Assembly (NCBI GenBank): GCA_036941025.1
Contig: JAYMNP010000001.1
Location: 3,888,001-3,952,000 of the forward strand
Origin: Lachnospiraceae bacterium JLR.KK002
GTDB lineage: Bacteria; Bacillota; Clostridia; Lachnospirales; Lachnospiraceae
Direction: 5' to 3'
DNA length: 64,000 nucleotides
This document shows positions 9,311 through 17,341 of this stretch, one piece after another. Both the position numbers and the translations under genes were made by a program. The notes under the pieces were generated by a model that did not search any database, was not told the DNA's origin, and saw only the letters and a program-made list of their open reading frames with translations. How positions within the stretch are numbered: position 1 is the stretch's first letter; each line of letters begins with the position of its first letter.

Positions 9311-10632
9311 AACCATCTTATTACAATTACATTATTGAGAATAAAACAGGAAATGGGGAAGCGTTATATTACAATATGCGTACAGGCAGTCTTGCACATA
9401 TAGACGCAGAAAAGCATAGACAGTTCCAGGAATATGCTGCAAAAAAGAAGGAAATTGTAGATGTTGATTTTTTAAAGAACCTAAAATATTGTGGTTTTTT
9501 GGTTGAAGATAATTTTGATGAAAAAAAGGATATCAAAATGCGTATGTTGAATTCAAAGTTTGATACATCGGTATTGTCTTTGACAATCACGCCTACAATG
9601 GCTTGTAATTTTCGCTGTGTATATTGTTTTGAAAGCGGACATTACAGCAATGGGAGCATGACGGAAGAGGTCAGTGATGACATCTGCAAGTTAGTGGAAA
9701 AAGAAGCCTCTCATTTGGAAAAACTGGTAATTACATGGTATGGCGGAGAACCACTGTTAGCAATCGAACCAATAGAAAGCCTAACAAATAAGATGAAAAG
9801 CATCTGTAGCAAATATAATATAGAATATTCAGCAAGCATTATTACGAATGGCTATCTGCTTACTGAGGAAGTCTGCGATAAACTGCTGGAATTGGACATT
9901 ACAGATGTCCAGATAACACTGGATGGGGATGCCAATACACATAATGGCAGAAGACCATTAGTAAACGGTGGAAATACATACGATACAATACTTGCAAATT
10001 TAGAGAAAATTCATGGGAAAATTGGGATTGCAATCCGGATTAATGTAGATAAAGGAAATCAGAATGAAGTTCAGAATGTTATCGAGGAATTGAAGAAAAG
10101 AAATATTTATGAGGATGTTTTCTGTTATCTTGGTTTGGTAACATCTACAAACGGAACGTGTGAGAACTGCACATGTATGTCGGCAGAAAAGTATTCAAAA
10201 TTTAATCTTAATTTTTGGCTGAACAATGGAATGCCTTTGGAATCCTTTTATCCTCAACCGATGGGAAATTACTGTGGGGCAGATTATGCACAGGGCTATG
10301 TTATTGACGCAAAAGGAAATATATACAAATGTTGGAGTGATGTTGGAATTATGGAACGCCGCATAGGAACTGTTAATGAATGGGTAAATCCTCAGAAGCA
10401 ATCGGATATTACTGATTCACAGTCACAGCAGGTAACGTCGGAATATATGCTGTATGACCCAACGGAAGATGATGAGTGCGGCAAGTGTAAGTTTATGCCA
10501 ATATGTATGGGTGGATGCCCTCATAGCAGAATAGAAAAAAACCAATTATGTGAGCAGTACCGTTACAATGTAGGCGAGTATATGCAGGCATATGCGGCAG
10601 AAGTGTTGAATGAAAGGAGGGAAGATGTATGA
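9307..10632 (+). CDS. SPASM-domain radical SAM peptide maturase
   Basis: 441 residues. Residues 1-85 form a small lead-in domain that could bind a leader peptide. The radical SAM cluster site is CNFRCVYC (Cys100, Cys104, Cys107), followed by WYGGEPLL. The C-terminal SPASM-type region has Cys-rich segments NYCGADYAQG, YKCWSD, CGKCKFMPICMGGC and a late LCEQY. Such enzymes install thioether or other crosslinks in ribosomal peptides; Cys-rich-peptide maturases of Clostridia are the closest known type. It overlaps the permease upstream and the 57-residue ORF downstream by ATGA. Two Cys-rich 33-mers follow and are its likely substrates. The exact chemistry cannot be read from sequence. Confidence 0.9.
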   Translation: MKPSYYNYIIENKTGNGEALYYNMRTGSLAHIDAEKHRQFQEYAAKKKEIVDVDFLKNLKYCGFLVEDNFDEKKDIKMRMLNSKFDTSVLSLTITPTMACNFRCVYCFESGHYSNGSMTEEVSDDICKLVEKEASHLEKLVITWYGGEPLLAIEPIESLTNKMKSICSKYNIEYSASIITNGYLLTEEVCDKLLELDITDVQITLDGDANTHNGRRPLVNGGNTYDTILANLEKIHGKIGIAIRINVDKGNQNEVQNVIEELKKRNIYEDVFCYLGLVTSTNGTCENCTCMSAEKYSKFNLNFWLNNGMPLESFYPQPMGNYCGADYAQGYVIDAKGNIYKCWSDVGIMERRIGTVNEWVNPQKQSDITDSQSQQVTSEYMLYDPTEDDECGKCKFMPICMGGCPHSRIEKNQLCEQYRYNVGEYMQAYAAEVLNERREDV

Positions 10633-10802
10633 ATATCTTAGTTCAGCCTCAAAACCAGAAGAGGAATTCAGAGTCCTGTAATTATACTTGTCCAGTATAT
10701 AATACTGGAACAGAAGGATTGGAAAAACTCATCAAGAAGTTAGTTAAGAAGAAACATAAGAGCGGAAAGCACCGGGGAAAAGTCTGCTGGTATGACAATT
10801 AG
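10629..10802 (+). CDS. 57-residue cationic Cys-containing peptide, RiPP precursor or accessory
   Basis: Starts in an ATGA overlap with the maturase stop, so it is translationally coupled. Cysteines lie at 17, 21 and 53. The middle (about 31-50) is rich in Lys and Leu/Ile, potentially an amphipathic helix, and the end is CWYDN. It is unlike the two following 33-mers in length and Cys spacing. It could be a third precursor, a leader-binding helper or a cationic immunity peptide. No family is recognised. Confidence 0.6.
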   Translation: MNILVQPQNQKRNSESCNYTCPVYNTGTEGLEKLIKKLVKKKHKSGKHRGKVCWYDN

Positions 10803-10886
10803 AGCAGCTTCTGTCCTAAACAGAACAGAAATTTTCATGAGGGATGATGACAGCATATTGGAAATAAAAGTCAGGAGGAAAGACAA

Positions 10887-10988
10887 ATGGAAGTATTAAA
10901 TGCGCCAGCTGAACTTGCAAGCAAGAAAGCATGCAACACGAAAGGCTGTAAGAAATACACCTGTATTTACCACATTTTTGGCAAGTAA
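10887..10988 (+). CDS. RiPP precursor peptide 1 (33 aa, Cys-X4-Cys-X4-Cys)
   Basis: AGGAGG lies about 8 bases before the ATG. The N-terminus MEVLNAPAELA looks like a short leader. The core has Cys16, Cys21 and Cys26, evenly spaced, in ACNTKGCKKYTC, and ends IYHIFGK. It is highly similar to the next ORF across both leader and core, and immediately follows a radical SAM maturase, so it is almost certainly a modified peptide precursor. There is no double-glycine cleavage site and no peptidase in the cassette. Confidence 0.85.
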   Translation: MEVLNAPAELASKKACNTKGCKKYTCIYHIFGK

Positions 10989-11025
10989 GACATATTAACC
11001 ATATAAATATAAGGAGGAAACAGAA

Positions 11026-11127
11026 ATGGATGTATTAAGAACACCAGTGGAAGTAGCAGCGAAAGGTTCATGCCATGCGAAAGGATGCAAGAAGTATACC
11101 TGTTGGTATCATATCTTCGGCAAATAA
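11026..11127 (+). CDS. RiPP precursor peptide 2 (33 aa, paralogue)
   Basis: AAGGAGG lies upstream of the ATG. The leader-like part is MDVLRTPVEVA. Cys16, Cys21 and Cys26 are at the same positions as in its neighbour, and GCKKYTC plus YHIFGK are conserved. It differs mainly at residues 5-18 and by Trp for Ile at 27. Two near-equal peptides suggest a two-component or variant product. The function (bacteriocin or signal) is inference. Confidence 0.85.
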   Translation: MDVLRTPVEVAAKGSCHAKGCKKYTCWYHIFGK

Positions 11128-11138
11128 AAAGCAGCTTC

Positions 11139-11165
11139 GGTCAATGCCCCGATGGGGCATTGACC
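11139..11165 (+). terminator. perfect hairpin between precursors and exporter (attenuator)
   Basis: GGTCAATGCCCC (11139-11150), GAT loop, GGGGCATTGACC (11154-11165): 12 perfect pairs, then only AGTTTTG. A weak T-run suggests a partial terminator or RNA-stabilising end that would favour precursor mRNA over exporter mRNA. Confidence 0.6.
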
Positions 11166-11203
11166 AGTTTTGCCACTATCTGATAAGAGAATGGAGAAAA
11201 GAT

Positions 11204-12829
11204 ATGAAAGTTCAGATTCTTTTAAAGAAAGAAATTTTATCTATGAAGAAGGCTCTTGCCGCTTATTTTTTAGTTTCATTGGGAACGTTGCTTCTGCAGC
11301 TTTTGGTTCCATATGTAAGTGGCTCATATATTGATTCCTTAGTAGGAAAGCAACCTATGATTTTAGCATTTGTGGGGGCAATGGCATTTCTTAATATATT
11401 TTCTATACTGATGGAATATGGGATGACATACCTTATGACAAAATTGAATAATACATTTTTGTACAAAATATGCAACAAAATGTTCCAACATGTATATGGT
11501 ACATCCCTCTCCTTTTTTCAAAGTCATGATGCGGCCTTTTTGACAGATCAAATTACCGGAGATGCAGCTACTATTGCGGAATTTGTGTTGAATAGTATTC
11601 CAGATATTGCATATAATATGCTCCTTTTGATTGTAAGCGCTTTATTTGTACTTCGTGCAGATTTGATACTGGGATTACTTGTTATGCTGACAATTCCAAT
11701 ATATCTATACATATATTGGAAATTGGAAAAAAGAATGTATGAAAACGAGCATGAATATAAGGAGGCAGGGAATGATTACACATCTAAAGGAATGGAACAG
11801 ATACGATGCACGCAATTTGTAAAAGAAAATGCAATATCAAAAGAAATGGAAGACAGGTTTGCATGTTCGTTTCATAGGATGTTAAAAAGCGCAGTCGGTC
11901 AAGTAAAGACACAATATCTTTTTTCCAACTTAAATCGCCTTATTATGGTACTATGTTATCTGTTGATATTAGGGATTGGTGGATATAATGTTGTGATTGG
12001 AAAAATATCAATTGGATATTTTACTATTATTAATAGCTATGTAAATATGATATTGTCTGCTGCTTCGGACATTATCGACTTCTCTGGAAGCTACCCTAAA
12101 GTAAAAGTTGCGGCAGATCGTATGAATGAACTATTGGCAGAGTGCCAAACGGAAACTTTATGCAATAAAAGATTAAGAAATTTAGAGGAAAATGAAATTA
12201 AGACAGTAAGACTTGAGAATATTTCTTTTTCATTTGGAAAGAAAATGCTATTCCATCAATTATCTGCAACGTTTGAAGTAGGAAAAATTTATGGAATAGT
12301 AGGTGAGAATGGTGCAGGAAAATCTACATTGTTAGATGTAATATTGGGATTGTATCCGAAAGAGTATGGGGGAGAAATTCTGTATAACGGAACCAATATA
12401 AAAGAACTGTGTAGTTCCGAAATACTGAAATGCAACATTGCTTTTTTGGGACAGCAAACAGAACGAATTAATATTTCACCTAAAGAATATCTGCATTTTG
12501 GGATTGAAAAATATAATCCGGATATTGAGCAGGAATTGATTCGGCAGTTTCTTCTGAATCAAGATTTTGATATGGAGCAAGAAGAAAACATTGTGCATTG
12601 TTCTGGTGGAGAGATGCAAAAATTAGCCTTAGTGCGTACTTTTCAAAAGAATTGCACACTGACGATTTTGGATGAACCGACAAACGGATTGGATATGGAA
12701 ACAGTACAACGATTAGTTCAGTTGCTTATACAGGAAAAAGAACATCACATATTTATTATTGTATCGCATGATAAAAGAATATTGGATATTTGTGATGAAA
12801 AAATAGATCTTAATATATTGGGAATGTAG
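11204..12829 (+). CDS. ABC exporter (fused membrane and ATPase domains), likely for the RiPP
   Basis: 541 residues from the ATG at 11204, with GGAG 7 bases upstream; an earlier in-frame ATG at 11075 falls inside precursor 2 and is rejected. The N-terminal half has about six membrane helices. The ATPase half has Walker A GENGAGKST near residue 366, signature CSGGEMQK near 465 and Walker B ILDEPTNGLD. No C39 peptidase domain is present, so leader removal needs another protease. Position right after the precursors makes export of the modified peptide the likely job. Intact. Confidence 0.88.
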   Translation: MKVQILLKKEILSMKKALAAYFLVSLGTLLLQLLVPYVSGSYIDSLVGKQPMILAFVGAMAFLNIFSILMEYGMTYLMTKLNNTFLYKICNKMFQHVYGTSLSFFQSHDAAFLTDQITGDAATIAEFVLNSIPDIAYNMLLLIVSALFVLRADLILGLLVMLTIPIYLYIYWKLEKRMYENEHEYKEAGNDYTSKGMEQIRCTQFVKENAISKEMEDRFACSFHRMLKSAVGQVKTQYLFSNLNRLIMVLCYLLILGIGGYNVVIGKISIGYFTIINSYVNMILSAASDIIDFSGSYPKVKVAADRMNELLAECQTETLCNKRLRNLEENEIKTVRLENISFSFGKKMLFHQLSATFEVGKIYGIVGENGAGKSTLLDVILGLYPKEYGGEILYNGTNIKELCSSEILKCNIAFLGQQTERINISPKEYLHFGIEKYNPDIEQELIRQFLLNQDFDMEQEENIVHCSGGEMQKLALVRTFQKNCTLTILDEPTNGLDMETVQRLVQLLIQEKEHHIFIIVSHDKRILDICDEKIDLNILGM

Positions 12830-12843
12830 AAAGGAAAAATGAA

Positions 12844-13584
12844 ATGGAAGCATATATAAAGGTGAAAGATGTTGAGAAATATTATGGGAGTTCAGGAAAC
12901 ATTACTAAAGCAGTAGACAGAGTTAGTTTTGAAATATCAAAAGGGGAATTTGTTGGGATTATGGGGGAATCCGGTTCTGGAAAAACATCGTTACTGAATG
13001 TGCTTGCCACCATTGACACAGCTACGGCAGGGCACATATATTTTGAAGGAAAAGATATTACAAAAATGAGCGAGGACGAGAGAAGTGGATTTAGGAAGGA
13101 AAATTTAGGTTTCATTTTCCAAAACTTCAATCTCTTAGATACCATGACATTGCAGGAAAATATTTATATGCCCCTGATTCTTAATGAAGAAAAAAGTAAC
13201 GACATCATAAAACGAACGGAAGAAATCATAAATATATTGGGAATCAAGGAAGCTGGAAACAAATATCCATATCAAGTATCCGGTGGACAACAGCAGAGAT
13301 GTTCCTGTGCCAGAGCGCTCGTAAATAATCCTAAATTGATTTTAGCTGACGAACCGACAGGCGCCCTTGACGCACAGAATTCAGAAAATTTAATGGAATT
13401 GCTTTTAGAAATCAATAAGAAATTCAAGACAACTATTTTGATGGTTACGCATGATTCTTTTTCTGCAAGCTACTGTAACCGTATCTTGTTTTTGGAAAAT
13501 GGGAAAATATCTTATGAGATATATCGGGGAGCTAGGAACAGGGAGGAATATCTCCGAGCAATTTTGGATGCGCAAAAAGCATAA
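12844..13584 (+). CDS. BceA-like ABC transporter ATP-binding protein
   Basis: 246 residues of the MacB/BceA class: Walker A GESGSGKTS near residue 40, Q-loop FIFQNFNLLD, signature VSGGQQQR near 144, ADEPTGALD and a late THD switch. It starts 14 bases after the exporter stop. It is the natural partner of the BceB-like permease at 7409, but the two are separated by the maturase, precursor and exporter genes, so the detoxification pump brackets the biosynthesis genes. Confidence 0.9.
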   Translation: MEAYIKVKDVEKYYGSSGNITKAVDRVSFEISKGEFVGIMGESGSGKTSLLNVLATIDTATAGHIYFEGKDITKMSEDERSGFRKENLGFIFQNFNLLDTMTLQENIYMPLILNEEKSNDIIKRTEEIINILGIKEAGNKYPYQVSGGQQQRCSCARALVNNPKLILADEPTGALDAQNSENLMELLLEINKKFKTTILMVTHDSFSASYCNRILFLENGKISYEIYRGARNREEYLRAILDAQKA

Positions 13585-13647
13585 TGCCCATGAATTTTAA
13601 GAAAATATTTTTATCAGAGTTATTCTGATGGTGCGAGGAAATATGTC

Positions 13648-14082
13648 GTGGAAAAAATCAGTGAAGAATATCAAAGACGCATTGAGCATGAGTTTAATGC
13701 CCTATGTAAGATCATCATTCATCATTCGTCAGCAGAAGCTAAGGGCAAAGCTTCTAAAAGATGGAAGCAGGAAATATCTTTTGAGTATTTAGTAGAATCA
13801 GGAGTGATACCAGCATATAGTTGTGGGGGATTTGAGAATGGAATAGAAGCCAGATATCCACTGTTGCTTTGCGGACATACTGTAATTCTAGAAAATGAGC
13901 GGCTTTCCAAGGCATTATCCTCATTGGAAAGGGAGAAACAAGAAATTGTATTCTTATATTTTTTTAAACATTATACTTACCAGGAAATTGCAGGGTATTA
14001 TGGTCAGGCACATAGTAGCGTTTGGAGCAGGATGCAGACGGTAATGAAGCAGCTAAAAAGAGAAATGGTGAAACAGGAATGA
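13648..14082 (+). CDS. sigma-70 region 4-like regulator (Tn916 ORF7 type)
   Basis: 144 residues from a GTG start with GAGG upstream. The C-terminal half has the region 4 helix-turn-helix: ALSSLEREKQEIVFLYFF, YQEIAGYYGQAHSSVW. Proteins of this size with a following small HTH gene occur as a pair in Tn916-like ICEs. The gene overlaps the next by ATGA. Probable role: control of element genes. Confidence 0.8.
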   Translation: MEKISEEYQRRIEHEFNALCKIIIHHSSAEAKGKASKRWKQEISFEYLVESGVIPAYSCGGFENGIEARYPLLLCGHTVILENERLSKALSSLEREKQEIVFLYFFKHYTYQEIAGYYGQAHSSVWSRMQTVMKQLKREMVKQE

Positions 14083-14285
14083 AGGGAAAGAATCTTATTT
14101 CGTATGGAACGATTGTAAAAGCTGCCAATGGTGATCCGGGAGCAATCGAAACAGTATTAGAACATTATGGTGGATATATCCGATATTTTTCAAAAATGGA
14201 TGGTTATGTGAATACAGATGTAGAAAACCATGTAAGGGAACGGTTAATAGACGGTATATTGAAATTCCGTTTTGATAAAGAATAG
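14079..14285 (+). CDS. small helix-turn-helix protein (Tn916 ORF8 type)
   Basis: 68 residues, starting in an ATGA overlap with the sigma-like gene. LISYGTIVKAANGDPGAIETVLEHY and the ending DGILKFRF resemble the HTH-domain protein paired with ORF7-like sigma factors in conjugative elements. An earlier in-frame ATG at 14022 would overlap the previous gene by 61 bases and is rejected. Confidence 0.78.
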   Translation: MKGKNLISYGTIVKAANGDPGAIETVLEHYGGYIRYFSKMDGYVNTDVENHVRERLIDGILKFRFDKE

Positions 14286-14321
14286 ATCTAACAATAAAAC
14301 GTTGTTTTGCATAAATGTAAG

Positions 14322-14354
14322 AAAGCAGTAAGTCTACAAGATTCACTGCTTTTT
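14322..14354 (+). terminator. terminator after the sigma/HTH pair
   Basis: AAAGCAGT (14322-14329) pairs with ACTGCTTT (14345-14352), followed by further Ts. Confidence 0.6.
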
Positions 14355-14402
14355 GAATTTAAAAACAGAATCATAGGAGAATGTTTGCGCAATGGCAGGC
14401 TT

Positions 14403-14442
14403 AAAACGGCGAATCCATGTAGGAAAGGGTTTGCCGTTTTTT
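14403..14442 (+). terminator. second terminator hairpin, intron landing site
   Basis: AAAACGGCGAATCC (14403-14416) pairs with GGGTTTGCCGTTTT (14427-14440), then TT. A group II intron 5' end begins at 14445, as expected for group IIC introns, which insert just after terminators. Confidence 0.65.
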
Positions 14443-14444
14443 AT

Positions 14445-14735
14445 GTGCGCCCAGTATGGGCGCAATCTAATCGGTGAAAGTCCGTGACACACCCTGGTAG
14501 TGGGAAGTGTATAGCCAAGAGCAAGTTTCGCCAGAGTAACTCAAAACCCACTTTGTGGGTTTTGCTTACCCGGCAACCTTGATGGGGATTCTGTTTCCCC
14601 ATACCCTCAGTTCCTGCATATTTTCTAAATATGCAGATTGGCTCCTATTAAAAATAGTCGCAGCGTGATTGCTTTACATCACGGAAGATAAAAAAATTCT
14701 AAAAATAATCCAATTTCCTTTCCCACTAGCGTTCT
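14445..14735 (+). mobile_element. group II intron 5' fragment (domain I relic)
   Basis: Begins GTGCGCCCAGTATGGGCGC, the classic group II intron 5' boundary, followed by GGTGAAAGTCCGTGACA, TGGTAGTGGGAAG and AGCCAAGAGCAAG, typical of domain I. No reverse transcriptase/maturase ORF and no recognisable domain V appear before the next gene, so only the 5' part survives. The 3' limit is uncertain. This accounts for most of the gene-free stretch 14286-14811. Confidence 0.7.
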
Positions 14736-14811
14736 CCAATTGGCTTATATAGTAGGAAGCAAAAAACAGCTTCCCCTGATCAGGCATTATGAAAAAAGCA
14801 AGGAGGGATTC

Positions 14812-15333
14812 ATGCGATTTACAAAGAGTGAACTGGAGATGGTTTACAAATATGAAGCGACAACAAAAGAGGACACAGTGAAAGCTATGAGGGACGGGCA
14901 GTCAGCAGCCAGGGACGACCTGACACGGATTATCATAAGGAATGCCGCAGACAAACTGGAGAAACTTCCAGAACCGGAATGCAGCCGGTTCATAGCGGAC
15001 AATAAGGCACGTTTCATAGGACAGGGCAGAAGTTCTGTCCTGCGGAGACTGAATGAAGCAAAGGAACGGTTGAAACAGCCGGTCTTACAGGGGCATGACC
15101 TGTCAGGGAGGGAACGGTTCCAGCCGGACACAAGACATATGATCGTCCTTGATGTGCTGAATAATGACAGCCCCGTAGGATTTAAAGGGGAGAGATACCG
15201 CTTCTTTCTCTCAGACGGGAGATACCGCAATGCCATAGAAAGTGAAAAGCGTGGGGAAATCAAAATCCGCAGCCATGCGGCGGTAGTTTCCGGGAAACTG
15301 TATCCAGATAAGAAAGCGGAGCATAACAGATAA
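14812..15333 (+). CDS. conserved mobile-element protein of unknown function
   Basis: 173 residues from the ATG at 14812, with AGGAGG correctly placed. An in-frame extension to 14740 runs into intron-derived DNA and is not used. Soluble and charged; ends RSHAAVVSGKLYPDKK. Segments FIADNKARFIGQGRSSVLRRL and DTRHMIVLDVLNNDSPVGFKG stand out, but no enzyme motif is recognised. Position before the recombinase makes an element-maintenance or directionality role possible, without direct evidence. Confidence 0.6.
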   Translation: MRFTKSELEMVYKYEATTKEDTVKAMRDGQSAARDDLTRIIIRNAADKLEKLPEPECSRFIADNKARFIGQGRSSVLRRLNEAKERLKQPVLQGHDLSGRERFQPDTRHMIVLDVLNNDSPVGFKGERYRFFLSDGRYRNAIESEKRGEIKIRSHAAVVSGKLYPDKKAEHNR

Positions 15334-15432
15334 CAGTCCCTTGATAAAAATAGGAACTGCACAAAAGCTGAAAGGAAACATAACAGGGGAGTGGAGAAAG
15401 CTGAAAAAATATTGAAAGAAGGGAGGGAATCT

Positions 15433-15612
15433 ATGCAGAGAAAGAAAAAGGGGAGAAAGGATACGCCGATCCGTTATGTGGTAGAGCATGTATATTCCGG
15501 CACGGAAAGTATGGAGGGATTACTGACAGTAGTGAGCGAAGAAGCCGCCCGTAAGAACGTGGAGGAAAAATTAAGGAACGGAAGTATGGGGACAGAGAAG
15601 AAAGCTGTCTGA
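15433..15612 (+). CDS. small basic protein upstream of the recombinase
   Basis: 59 residues, start chosen at the ATG with GGGAGG upstream. Basic N-terminus (QRKKKGRK), then IRYVVEHVYSGTESME and EEAARKNVEEKL. Small proteins of this sort sit beside Tn4451/TndX-type recombinases, sometimes called TnpW; similarity here is only suggestive. It is a candidate recombination directionality factor by size, charge and position. Confidence 0.5.
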   Translation: MQRKKKGRKDTPIRYVVEHVYSGTESMEGLLTVVSEEAARKNVEEKLRNGSMGTEKKAV

Positions 15613-15708
15613 AAAGATGAATTGACGGTTGATACCAGAGACAGAAAAGGCTATAATGAAGTCAGCGTATTTCTGTCTCTGGATATTGAGTGAATATAGG
15701 AGGCCAAT

Positions 15709-17334
15709 ATGCAGAATACAGAAAATAAAGAAATATGGACAGCACTCTATACGAGATTGTCAATGGATGATGGAAACGTCGGGGAGAGCATGAGTATCGG
15801 GAGCCAGAAAGCAATCCTTAAACGGAAAGCGGAAGAAATGGGAATCCACAGCTACAAGTTCTACGTAGACGATGGGTACTCTGGTACGAATTTTAACCGG
15901 CCATCTTTTCAACAGATGATTGCAGATATCGAAGCGGGGCATGTGGATTGCGTCATAACCAAAGATTTATCAAGGCTCGGCAGGAATTATCTGGAGAGCG
16001 GGGCGTATATCGAGGTATTTTTCCCGAACCACCATGTCCGCTATATCGCTGTCAATGACGGCGTAGATTCCGCAAACAGCGGTGAGATGGACATTACTCC
16101 GTTCAAGAATATCCTGAACGAATTTTATTCGAGGGATATTTCTAAAAAGGTAAAGACGGGAAGGTATATCCGAGCCAGTCAGGGGAAATTTATGGGGGCG
16201 TATGCACCGTTTGGTTATAAAAAAGACCCGGCAGACAAAAATCATCTGATTGCGGATGAAGAGACAGCGCCGACTGTTCGCTATATTTTCCAGCTTGCGT
16301 TGGAAGGTTACGGAAACAATAAGATCGGGAAAATTCTTTATGAAGAAAAAATTCCGAAGCCAGCTTATTACAATCAGGAAGTTTTCGGGAAGTTTTTGAT
16401 TGCTGAGGATGATATTTATAATTGGAAACAGTCTACGATAATTCGTATACTCCGGAATCCTCTGTATAAAGGTTATTTTTGGGTACAGAGGTATGACAGG
16501 AAGCATTTTAAACAGCAGTCAAGAGGTTATATCCCGATTAAGGAACGTGTAACTATACCCAGCGACCATGAAGCCCTAGTAGACGAGCATACATGGAATA
16601 CCGTTCAGAAAATTCTTGACAGGCATACAAAAGTAAAGCCTTGTACTTCTGGTTATGATAATAAGTTCCGGGGAATTTTAAAATGTGCCGATTGTGGCAA
16701 TAATCTGACAATCCATACGGACGGAAGGAACCCGGACAGACCTTTGCTTGAAAAGACGTATTACCTGTGCCGGATTTACCGTGCAAGGGGAGCGAAGTTC
16801 TGCAGTAAGCACCGCATCAGCGCCGGGGATTTGGAAGAACTGGTACTTTCTGATATCCAGTTCCATGCAGGGAAGGTCATAAAGGATCGAGAGAAATTTA
16901 TGCGGAAAGTGCTTGGTCAGATGGACATATCATCTGCAAACAGCAAGGCGAATATTGATAAGAAAGTGGCTGTCTTAGAGAAAAAGTTAAAAGAATCTGA
17001 TAAACAATTCATCAAGTTGTATGGGGACTGGTCAAAGCAGTTGATATCAGAGCAGCAGTTCCGGTTGCTGTCTGCCCACTTTGAGCAGGAAAAGAAAGAC
17101 TATACAGAGCAAATCGAAAAGTTAAGAGCGACGGCTGAAAATCTGGAGGACAGTGCAGGTAAAGCGGAACGCCTTGCCGATGAGATGGCGGAATGTGCAG
17201 AGATTAAGGAGCTGACTACAGAGATTGTCAATCGCCTGATCGAAAAGATTGAGGTTTCGGAACCTCAGACCGTCAACGGGGAGAAAGTCCAGAATATCAG
17301 GATTTTCTATAAGTTTGTTGGGGAAATCAATTAA
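15709..17334 (+). CDS. large serine recombinase (TndX/TnpX class integrase)
   Basis: 541 residues, AGGAGG before the ATG. The N-terminal resolvase domain has ALYTRLSMDD (catalytic Ser) and KDLSRLGRNYLESG (arginines), followed by the recombinase domain GAYAPFGYKKDP. A zinc ribbon has CADCGNN and, later, YYLC and FCSKH. A long C-terminal coiled coil follows (about 400-500). It catalyses integration and excision between att sites with a 2-base core; the GA core and arms flank the element. It ends 8 bases before attR arm DNA, the usual position for such integrases. Confidence 0.95.
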   Translation: MQNTENKEIWTALYTRLSMDDGNVGESMSIGSQKAILKRKAEEMGIHSYKFYVDDGYSGTNFNRPSFQQMIADIEAGHVDCVITKDLSRLGRNYLESGAYIEVFFPNHHVRYIAVNDGVDSANSGEMDITPFKNILNEFYSRDISKKVKTGRYIRASQGKFMGAYAPFGYKKDPADKNHLIADEETAPTVRYIFQLALEGYGNNKIGKILYEEKIPKPAYYNQEVFGKFLIAEDDIYNWKQSTIIRILRNPLYKGYFWVQRYDRKHFKQQSRGYIPIKERVTIPSDHEALVDEHTWNTVQKILDRHTKVKPCTSGYDNKFRGILKCADCGNNLTIHTDGRNPDRPLLEKTYYLCRIYRARGAKFCSKHRISAGDLEELVLSDIQFHAGKVIKDREKFMRKVLGQMDISSANSKANIDKKVAVLEKKLKESDKQFIKLYGDWSKQLISEQQFRLLSAHFEQEKKDYTEQIEKLRATAENLEDSAGKAERLADEMAECAEIKELTTEIVNRLIEKIEVSEPQTVNGEKVQNIRIFYKFVGEIN

Positions 17335-17341
17335 AAATCCA

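Noticed and set aside
11075..11203. N-terminal extension of the ABC exporter
   Set aside because: It overlaps precursor 2 in another frame and crosses the 12-bp hairpin; the ATG at 11204 has a proper ribosome site.
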